From CAZFMJ01 sp964520045 (GTDB taxonomy: Bacteria; Elusimicrobiota; Elusimicrobia; Elusimicrobiales; CAZFMJ01), in contig CAZFMJ010000043.1 of the NCBI GenBank assembly GCA_964520045.1, positions 1 to 22,900 on the forward strand: 22,900 nucleotides of DNA, in the 5' to 3' direction. Position 1 is the stretch's first letter. Each line of letters begins with the position of its first letter. The notes beneath the pieces were generated by a model, which had not been told where the DNA came from, did not search any database, and was given only the letters and a program-made list of their open reading frames with translations. A program made the position numbers and the translations under genes. This document shows, piece by piece, positions 15,441 to 22,300 of this stretch.

Positions 15441-15469
15441 AAAAAAGGCCGGAATCCCCGGCCCTTTTT
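15441..15469 (-). terminator. Intrinsic terminator of tRNA-Ala
   Basis: The GC-rich stem ggccgg/ccggcc (15447-15452, 15458-15463) is followed on the minus strand by six Ts (15446-15441), about 65 bases beyond the tRNA-Ala 3' end. A run of Ts on the other side means it could also stop plus-strand transcription. Confidence 0.85.
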
Positions 15470-15533
15470 GCAATATTATTAAGCTGTACCCCGTAATTCC
15501 TGATATCAGTATGCTCCCGACTTGCAAAAAATT

Positions 15534-15609
15534 TGGTGGACCTGAGCGGGATTGAACCGCTGACCTCCTGCATGCCATGCAGGCGCTCTCCCAGCTGAGC
15601 TACAGGCCC
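15534..15609 (-). tRNA. tRNA-Ala (anticodon GGC)
   Basis: A full 76-base cloverleaf including encoded CCA. Acceptor GGGCCTG pairs with CAGGTCC and carries the G3-U70 pair that defines alanine tRNA. The anticodon stem CCTGC/GCAGG surrounds loop ATGGCAT, anticodon GGC. D and T arms are standard. It is the only one of the three tRNAs here with encoded CCA. The integrase gene lies upstream of its 5' end. Confidence 0.97.
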
Positions 15610-15897
15610 TTAACGCTTATATTTTAAGCACTTTTTGCAATATTGGGCTATTGCCAAAAGTGGGGTTGGGGACCATTCTGAACAAAAGCGGTCACACTCT
15701 GTCCAAAACCGGCAAACATCGAAACTTTTCCCCTGTTTTTCATTTATAACTCTTTTAAGAAGGCAGTCCCCGAACCTTCGATTGTTAAATTATAGTATAT
15801 ATCGTAAACCTTCTCAATGTTTTTTTACCCTTTTAACGGCGGGCAGAAGCGCGTATTATCATAAATCGGACAGAGTATAGCGCGGATATTGATTTCT

Positions 15898-16908
15898 TTA
15901 AATTTTGGTTGTATTCTGCTTGCCGGCAATATTCATCGAGTGTTCAAATTTGCGCATTTCAGACATAATATGTTCTTCCGCTATGTGGGCGTACCGCTGT
16001 GTCATCAGAGGGGAATAATGGCCCAGTATTTTTTGTAAGGCCGGCAGGTTGTTGGTTTTCATTATAAAATGGGATGCGAAAGTGTGGCGCAGATCATGGA
16101 ACCTAAAGTTTGCTATTCCTGCTTCCTCTAAGGCATTGGCAAAATATCTCCGCAATGTTATATCCGGCACGTCAAAAACCGAACCATGGGATTTAGCCCC
16201 CATAGTTAAAAAGACATTTTTAAGTTTGGGCGCGATGGGAATTTTTCGCGGTTTTCCTGATTTGGATTGCAGTATATAAATAAGGTTTTGTTCGAGATCG
16301 ACATTCTCCCAATTTAATCCCAGGATTTCTCCCTTTCTCATCCCGGTCATAAGAGCGCAGATTATAACCGGCAGTATGCGCTTCGGACAAGCGGTAACGA
16401 GCTTGTCGATTTCTTCGGGGGATAAAAAACGATCCCTGCGGTTTTGGATCCGCTGTTTTACCACGCCTTTGGCGGGGTTTTCTCCTAAAAAATCGCCCCA
16501 TTTTTTTGCGGAATTAAAAATTTCCGCAACAAGCGCCAGATAATGATTGGCGGTGGAAACACTGGTTTCCTTGCAGCGTTCGTTGTAATATTCCTGCAGT
16601 TCGGATACGGAAATTTCGCGAAGGCGTTTATTGCCGAAAATCGCGATTACCTTGTCGACAGGGTATCTTGTCGAGCGCGAAAGAAGATTCTGCCCATGCA
16701 GTCTCCACCATTTTTCTGCGGCATGGGCAAAGGTTATGGATGAAGTCCGGTTTTGGGGAAAAAACTTTTTTTCAGCGATATCAACTTCGCGTTTGGCGAG
16801 AACCTGTTTGGCCAGGGTTTTGCTGCGCCCGATTTTTTCCTTATAGCGGCGTCCATTGACGCGATAGTTGATATACCAGCTGCTTCCTCTTTGCCATATT
16901 GTGCCCAT
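15898..16908 (-). CDS. Tyrosine recombinase / phage-type integrase
   Basis: A 336-residue integrase. The N-terminal ~50 residues (GTIWQRGSSWYINYRVNGRRY) are an arm-type DNA-binding domain; ~60-150 is the core-binding SAM-like domain; ~160-320 is the catalytic domain. All catalytic residues are visible: R191 (TGMRKGEIL), K216, H271 and R274 (HDLRHTFASH), H297 (LGHYS) and Y306 (QRYAH). It should cut and rejoin att sites for site-specific integration and excision. The start at 16908 matches the family N-terminus. A near-consensus promoter (TTGACA, 17 bp, TATACT) ends six bases before this ATG, so the mRNA is predicted to be leaderless. The excisionase-like partner is broken, so excision may be lost. 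Confidence 0.95.
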   Translation of the reverse strand: MGTIWQRGSSWYINYRVNGRRYKEKIGRSKTLAKQVLAKREVDIAEKKFFPQNRTSSITFAHAAEKWWRLHGQNLLSRSTRYPVDKVIAIFGNKRLREISVSELQEYYNERCKETSVSTANHYLALVAEIFNSAKKWGDFLGENPAKGVVKQRIQNRRDRFLSPEEIDKLVTACPKRILPVIICALMTGMRKGEILGLNWENVDLEQNLIYILQSKSGKPRKIPIAPKLKNVFLTMGAKSHGSVFDVPDITLRRYFANALEEAGIANFRFHDLRHTFASHFIMKTNNLPALQKILGHYSPLMTQRYAHIAEEHIMSEMRKFEHSMNIAGKQNTTKI

Positions 16909-16914
16909 AATAAC

Positions 16915-16943
16915 AGTATATAGCGGTTTGTGTTATATGTCAA
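16915..16943 (-). promoter_or_regulatory. Integrase promoter
   Basis: On the minus strand, TTGACA (16943-16938), a 17-bp spacer and TATACT (16920-16915). Six bases separate the -10 from the integrase A of ATG, so transcription should start at or next to the start codon. Its spacer overlaps the divergent promoter. Confidence 0.8.
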
Positions 16944-16956
16944 GACCTGCTATAAT
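16928..16956 (+). promoter_or_regulatory. Promoter of the ribbon-helix-helix gene
   Basis: TTGTGT (16928-16933), a 17-bp spacer and TATAAT (16951-16956) with a TGn extension (16948-16950). The ATG at 16965 is nine bases beyond the -10, leaving essentially no leader. The two divergent promoters share bases 16928-16943. Confidence 0.8.
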
Positions 16957-16964
16957 ATGCTACC

Positions 16965-17150
16965 ATGGCTGTCATGAATAAACCAGGTAAAAAGACGGTT
17001 TATACCTCGTTCGTCACAACCCCCGAGATTTATGACGCCATAAAACAGGCCGGCATCCGGCTGGATAGAAGCCAATCATGGATAGTCGGCAAGGCTGTTG
17101 AAGAATACCTGACTAAACTTGGAATGCTTCGAAAACCTTCTTCCCGTTGA
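16965..17150 (+). CDS. Ribbon-helix-helix DNA-binding protein (CopG/Arc-like)
   Basis: A 61-residue protein. After a short basic arm, VYTSFVTTPEIYDAIKQAG forms the beta strand and first helix, and DRSQSWIVGKAVEEYLTKL the turn and second helix of a ribbon-helix-helix fold. Such proteins bind operators as dimers. Placed divergently from the integrase, it is likely to repress the shared promoter region and control the element. ATG 16965 would make a leaderless mRNA; a second in-frame ATG at 16974 is possible but also lacks a ribosome-binding site. Its 3' end overlaps, in antisense, the end of the broken excisionase frame. No toxin partner is visible, so it does not look like an antitoxin. Confidence 0.8.
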   Translation: MAVMNKPGKKTVYTSFVTTPEIYDAIKQAGIRLDRSQSWIVGKAVEEYLTKLGMLRKPSSR

Positions 17151-17295
17151 CCCATTTATTCACTTCCGCAACGTAAAATCTCAGCGCCCCGCCTATTTTA
17201 ACCACGCGGGCGGGGAGTATTTTCCGCAGGCAGACCTATGTATAAATAATAGCTTTCGGCATACCTAAATAGTCTGACAACCCGTCACCTGTCAT
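17113..17295 (-). pseudogene. Excisionase-like HTH gene (MerR/Xis type) broken by an amber codon
   Basis: Reading the minus strand from ATG 17295 gives a helix-turn-helix of the excisionase family (HTH_17): LSDYLGMPKAIIYT, then a TAG codon at 17238-17236, then VCLRKILPARVVKIGGALRF and VAEVNKWV. In the family, Trp commonly occupies the position after the IYx stretch, so a TGG-to-TAG change would explain the stop. Both halves stay in one frame, and the frame ends at 17113. Such proteins act as excisionases or small DNA-binding regulators beside tyrosine integrases, which fits its place here. It is too interrupted to be found by simple gene calling. A sequencing error or suppression of the amber codon cannot be ruled out. 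Confidence 0.7.
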
Positions 17296-17586
17296 CAGTT
17301 TTTTGCCCGCCCCCTTTTGAACGCTTTCCCTTGCGGGGGAGGGAAAAAATGGGGGGGGCAACCGCAGGATTCAGTGATAAACCTTATGGATATGACGGGA
17401 ATATGGACAGGGACGGCTTTGCCTCGGACACCCATAACGGGGTGCCCGCGCTGTCCACAATCCCTTGGATCCGCTCAGGCGGACCCACATGTCCACAAGG
17501 CCGGCGATGAAGATTTTTTTCATTTTATGTATCCCGAGACCGCTAATTTCCGCATTCTCAGTTGCGCAATATTGGCCATTGCCGGC
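17296..17586. other. Region without a convincing gene, right part of the element
   Basis: It holds a G/C-rich REP-like stretch (about 17320-17345), a small hairpin around ggatccgctcaggcggaccc (about 17467-17486) and the right candidate att repeat. A plus-strand frame of 97 codons ending at 17610 lacks a ribosome-binding site, starts in the REP-like repeat and matches nothing I recognise. Confidence 0.5.
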
Positions 17587-18017
17587 TTATTTTTTAAAAA
17601 AAACCGGTAAATTTTTTAGCGCCATATCTGGTTTTTCTTTATGAAAAACCGCATCAACCTGCAATTCATCCAATATGCCCCATAGCTCCAAATCTGAGAG
17701 AATCTCTAGATCTCTTTCTCTAGTTTTCAACTTATACCTACACCCATTTTTGTAATAATCTGTAATCATTTTTATACCCATATCCCTAATTTTCACCAGT
17801 ATCCGCCCTGCAGAGAGAGGGAGAGAAGAGATGGGATTAGACCCTATAATAGTACGTAGGGGGGGAGTAGTCGGGCATTGTTTCAATGGCCGACTACTCC
17901 CCCCCATGACCTCTTCCCCAGTCGGTGCAGGGCGGATAATCGGGATATTTTTTGGTCAATCAGGGTGAGCACCCCTCGTTCCACCCTGACTACAATAGCT
18001 TCGGCATAGTTTTTCAT
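17587..18017 (-). pseudogene. Small AT-rich gene of unknown function, interrupted by a palindromic element
   Basis: A minus-strand frame opens at ATG 18017 after a GGGCGG stretch and reads MKNYAEAIVVRVERGVLTLI..., then enters the inverted-repeat element at 17938. On the other side, at 17799, a frame reads LVKIRDMGIKMITDYY... to the stop at 17587. Removing the element but keeping one TA joins the halves in frame (…ISRL joined to LVKIR…) into a protein of about 97 residues. The first part resembles the start of a ribbon-helix-helix protein only loosely. The second half is AT-rich, unlike the core genes. Function is unknown. The present frame could still make a 43-residue product ending in the element. 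Confidence 0.45.
17800..17938. mobile_element. 139-bp palindromic element with 13-bp terminal inverted repeats (MITE-like)
   Basis: The ends tatccgccctgca (17800-17812) and tgcagggcggata (17926-17938) are perfect inverted repeats that begin and end with TA. Inside is a 16-bp perfect stem of seven G plus agtagtcgg (17859-17874) with its complement (17890-17905), extended by five more pairs around a TTT loop. The purine-rich gagagaagaga stretch and cctcttcccc also partly pair. No transposase frame exists, so if mobile it needs one supplied elsewhere. It interrupts a small reading frame. Confidence 0.65.
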
Positions 18018-18222
18018 TCGCCGCCCTTAGTTTTTTGTGCTGTTTCAGTATTAATATAGCGCGGGGAACGAATCCCTTGCGTGAAATAATCGAGCACTAT
18101 TTGAGCTGTTTAACCGTTACCGGTTAATAAAAAACCGAGCATCGTGCGTAAAAAATACGGCTATTTATATGGCGCGGTCTGAAATATTTAGTGCCTGAGT
18201 CGGTAATTTATGAAGTGAAAGT

Positions 18223-19182
18223 CTAAAATCGGGAGGATATGGAAAATCTCTGCACATTACCGAGCGGTCCGAACGGGACAAATGAATAATCCAGCCTGTA
18301 GTTGAATAATCCCAGCCCCAATCCGCCCACAAAATTTTCAAATCCTTTCGCATCGGCATATTGATTCCCCAGCCCGTTGCTCATATAACCCGCGCGCAAA
18401 GCCAGTTTTGAAAGCACAAGATATTCAGTGCCCATGCTGAAAGTATTTTTTCCGTCATAGGGCATATGCGTAAATTCAACGGATGCGCTTAACCCAAGCG
18501 GCGTAAGGTAAGCCGCGCCTAATGCAAATGTTAGAGGCAAATAATCGACTTCATTTATATATTTTATCCCATGGCTTATGTTCCTTACAGCCAAGCCCAA
18601 AGACACAGGCAGTTTTGACATGTGATACATCCCGCCGATATCCAAAGCCATTGCGTTCGCCGAATCATTGCCGATACTGCTTTTTATCAATTTCAATGTC
18701 GAGCCCGCGTATAAATTGCTCATAACCGGTCTCGCGTAAGACATAGCAAACGCCATGTCTGAAGCCTTGAAACTGCCCGTCTGTTCCCTGTTATCGCCTC
18801 TACCTTCCTGGTCGGTCTGGCTTAATTTTGAAAACGAAACACCCATTGTGCCCGAACGGTTTTGGCCGTATTTACCCACCGGCATGGTAAAACCCGCAAA
18901 ATCAAATCCCATGTCGGCTATATGCTCGGCATGCATAAGTGAAAACTCTTTTTTGTGTAATCCCGCAATGCCCGCTGGATTCCAATAAAGCGCCGTGGCG
19001 TCATTTGATACGGCTGTATACGCCCCTGCCATGCCTATTGCCTTGGCGCCTACCCCTATTTTTAGGAATGCCGCGCCCACTCTGTCGCCTGCTTTAAGCA
19101 CGACATTGCTGGGTATAAATAAAAATATCATGCCCAACAAAATAATCCATGGCTTTGAACAATGATATACGAATTTGTTCAT
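18223..19182 (-). CDS. PorV/PorQ-family outer-membrane beta-barrel protein
   Basis: A 319-residue outer-membrane protein. After a signal peptide (hydrophobic core IILLGMIFLFIP) comes the family hallmark KAGDRVGAAFLKIGVGAKAIGMAGAY, followed by DATALYWNPAGIAGL, typical of UPF0164/PorV/PorQ proteins. The rest alternates amphipathic strands and ends in aromatic SSRF, as barrel proteins do. In Bacteroidota, PorV carries type IX secretion substrates from the translocon to the attachment complex. The giant neighbour with a PNP-type C-terminal domain would be the natural client. I chose ATG 19182 because GAGGGT precedes it and the signal peptide follows; the longer in-frame start at 19251 only translates a C-rich repeat. 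It lies 138 bases downstream of the giant gene, on the same strand. Confidence 0.88.
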   Translation of the reverse strand: MNKFVYHCSKPWIILLGMIFLFIPSNVVLKAGDRVGAAFLKIGVGAKAIGMAGAYTAVSNDATALYWNPAGIAGLHKKEFSLMHAEHIADMGFDFAGFTMPVGKYGQNRSGTMGVSFSKLSQTDQEGRGDNREQTGSFKASDMAFAMSYARPVMSNLYAGSTLKLIKSSIGNDSANAMALDIGGMYHMSKLPVSLGLAVRNISHGIKYINEVDYLPLTFALGAAYLTPLGLSASVEFTHMPYDGKNTFSMGTEYLVLSKLALRAGYMSNGLGNQYADAKGFENFVGGLGLGLFNYRLDYSFVPFGPLGNVQRFSISSRF

Positions 19183-19189
19183 ATATCTA

Positions 19190-19316
19190 CCCTCATTCAC
19201 CCCCACCCCATCCCTCCCCCCTCCCTGGCTGCGTCCCGCATCCGCGGGCAAGCGAGGGGGAGGACTTGTCTCTCCCGAAGCCTCTTTGCGAAGGAGGATG
19301 AAGGAGGGGGGGGACC
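19190..19316. repeat. REP-like C/T- and G/A-rich palindromic repeat
   Basis: It contains tccctcccccctcc with gagggggagg, the hairpin cccgc/gcggg (19235-19248) and cctcttt/aaggagg. It fills the gap between the giant surface gene and the PorV-like gene. The same kind of palindrome lies in frame inside the C11 peptidase gene. Confidence 0.6.
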
Positions 19317-19320
19317 AATT

Positions 19321-22300
19321 TTATTTCACAATGCTGAATCTTCTCGTTTTCCTTAGCTTTTCATTGCCTTTCTCGGCTTCCACAAGATACACATACACCC
19401 CGCTTGCTATATTTGCAATATCCCAGGTGTATTCATACGCATATTGCAGGCCCTGCCCATCGTCAACAATAAGCGGCCTTGAAGTCAGCAATATAGACTG
19501 CACGGGACTGCCGGATATGTCAAATATCCGTATTCCGACTTTATCCGCAATTCCCGTTTCAATATGGAATGTCGGTCTTTTCCCGTTTCTTGCGGGATTA
19601 GGGTAGGTGTAAACTTCACCCAGCTTAAATGCCGGATCAGGCCCCGCAATCTGAAGCAAAGACTGCGTTCCATCAAAACCCGATGTCTTCATTTTTCCTT
19701 CAGGCGCGGATGCTGTCAGCACAGGCACGGTTTCGCCTGACTGTATGACATTTGAATTGCCTGTTATTGACGCCGTGTATACGAAATAATGGCCGCCCAG
19801 CTGGGTATTCCCCGATAATTTCATATCAGCCAAGGGCGCATATACATAAGCGGCTAATTGCGCGCCGCCGCTAAAGCTTAATAGAGACTGCGAACTTATA
19901 ACGATATTCAATTTCGAGGCTGTTCCCTGCGCGTTTATATTGCTTCCTCCGCTTAAAGTTACACTGCCCTGCGCCAATATATTTACAGGACCGGCAATCG
20001 TTATTGAAGAGCCTGCTGTCAGTTCCACCGCGCTGAATGCATACGTGCCCGTAGAAAGCTCCAAATGCGACTTGCCGTCCAGAATAAGCTTTCCATCCCG
20101 CATGAATTCCTCAGGTATAAGTTCATTGTCATTATCAGCTATGGCTTTTTCCGCAATCAGGTTTATATCAAACGGCATTTCTATTGCCGGGGTAACATTC
20201 TGCGTTATCTGCCCTGTTATCTCGGATTTGCCTTTTACGGTTACAGTACCCGCAAGCACATCGCCCAGTATCCTTGAATTGCCGGTCAGGGATACTACCC
20301 CGTTTGATTCCACCCTGCCTGCTATATCTGCTGTTCCTGATACGCTAAGCCCGTTTACCGCGATCAATGCGTCGGATTGCATTACGGATACCGCTATTAC
20401 CAAAGATTTTGGCGATTCGGTATTATCCACCCTGTCGGCGGACCAATACTTTATGATATGCGTTCCCTGCTCAGTGATTTTAAACGGCTGGTTATATGCC
20501 GAAATACTTCCGCCGTCTATTTGATATGACATCTGCGACAAACCCGAGGCAGTATCGTTTATCAGCGGGTCGCCGGCAAAAAATGTTATCGGCGTATTAG
20601 GCGATATTATAACCAGCCCGAAAGCGTCGAATTTGGGATCGCCTATGCTGTAAGAAGTAACAGGCGGGGTATTGTCTACCGCGGCAATAATGGTTTTCAA
20701 TTCTTCATGATTTGTTACCCGGTCAATGCTGTAAAAATCCAAAGTATGTATGCCTTCTGAAACAATGTTAAAACTTCCTGAATATACCTGCCAAAGGCCT
20801 GAATCCAGACGGTATTTGGTTAAAAGCATGCCTGAAGCCGTCTGATTGCTTTCAGGGTCATGGCTGTTAAGGAATATGCCGGTTTCCGGCGTTATGAATA
20901 CAGACGCATCGGGAGGCTGCGAATTTGAGCCTGCTTCGGGAATATAATGCGGTCCAAAATATGATACGGCGGTTACCGGCGGATTAGAATCCACCCATAC
21001 TTCAAAGGTTTTTGCAATTTCCGGGTTATTCAAATTATCAATGGCGTAATAGTTTATATTATGCTGGCCTTCTGCGCCTGCCATAAACGGAGCCGTATAC
21101 GCCGAAACCGGCGAATTATTGTCCGACCAGTAAGCCGCTTTTACGCCTGAAGCCGCATTGCGAAATATCGGGTCCTGCGATATTATTGCGACCAAGGTAT
21201 GGGATGCCGCAAATACCGGTCCGCCGATTGCCTGATTATCGCCGGGTTGGGCGGTAAATTCAGGGCCGGTTAAATCCATTGAACTTACAGGCGCGGTATT
21301 ATCTACCGCGACGGAACTTGTTTTTACCTGTTCAATATTCCCCACAACATCTTCAGCATGATATCCCAGCGCATAAAAACCGTCCGCTTCCACGCCTAAC
21401 GTAAAAGTCGACACAAACAATCCGGCGGTACTCGGCGCGGGATTCTCAAATAAAATATCCCTACCCAAAGAATCATCCGCGCTTTGGATAGAAACTTTCT
21501 GTAGTTTTACCCCGAGTCCCGATGAATCGCCGGTTTCGACGGAATCATCCATGCTTGCAAGGTTAAATGAAGTATGGCGGGTGATATACACAGCCGGGCT
21601 GGCGCTGTATTGCGGGGTTCCTGTTTCAAAACTGGTTCTTGGCGGTTTTATATCATGTATCACTTCAAAAATGCCTGAAACAGCTGTTGTGCTGTTTTTA
21701 ACAAAATCAACTGCTGAAACAGCCAATTCCCACAATCCGTCGTCAATGTTTAACGGTTCAATGTCCGTATATGACGAAACCTCTATTTCAGCCGGCCTTT
21801 GCCCGCGCGGACTGCCTTTGTCTTCAATCTGCGTAAGTCTGGCGGTAAACTGAGGGAAGGCATCATAATTGTCTGTTACGCTGAATCTGATTTGAATATT
21901 ATTCTGCAAAGCTATAAACCGGTTTCCCGCCTGAGGCGATGAAATAACAATATCAGGCGCAGACGCATCCACAAACACCGTGCTGGATTTTATTACTTCG
22001 GTGTTTCCCGCATTATCCATGCTCCTGAAATCTATAACATGTCTGCCTCCCGCTAAATTAAATGCCGCGCTGAAATTTTGGAATAGCGTGGTTGAAGTAT
22101 CCGCGTCTACGCGGAATTCCGTTAAAGCAACACCCGTATTGGTCGCATAAACTATAGGGTCATAAGCGGTAAATCCGAATAAAGTTGATGAAGAAACATA
22201 TACATCCCCGGTCTGGTCTATATGCCGGAATCCATCGGATAAGGCAAGGTTTGTTATCGGCGGATTAACATCATGCGCGGGACCGAATATCCCGAAAATA

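Larger units (their letters stand above)
15637..17583. mobile_element. Small decaying integrative element (putative)
   Basis: The interval carries a tyrosine integrase, a ribbon-helix-helix protein and a broken excisionase-like gene, next to tRNA-Ala. Its proposed ends are an imperfect direct repeat, gcaatattgggctattgcc (15637-15655) and gcaatattggccattgcc (17566-17583), each with internal dyad symmetry. The gene content is well supported; the exact ends are a hypothesis. The element may extend further right, since the AT-rich region to ~18.0 kb also looks foreign. Confidence 0.5.

Noticed and set aside
17317..17610. Plus-strand frame of 97 codons in the integrative element
   Set aside because: It starts in a REP-like repeat, lacks a ribosome-binding site, and its composition and content look non-coding.
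18110..18127. Palindrome ttaaccg/cggttaa downstream of the PorV-like gene as a terminator
   Set aside because: The stem is only seven pairs with no T tract on either strand; it may be an operator or chance.
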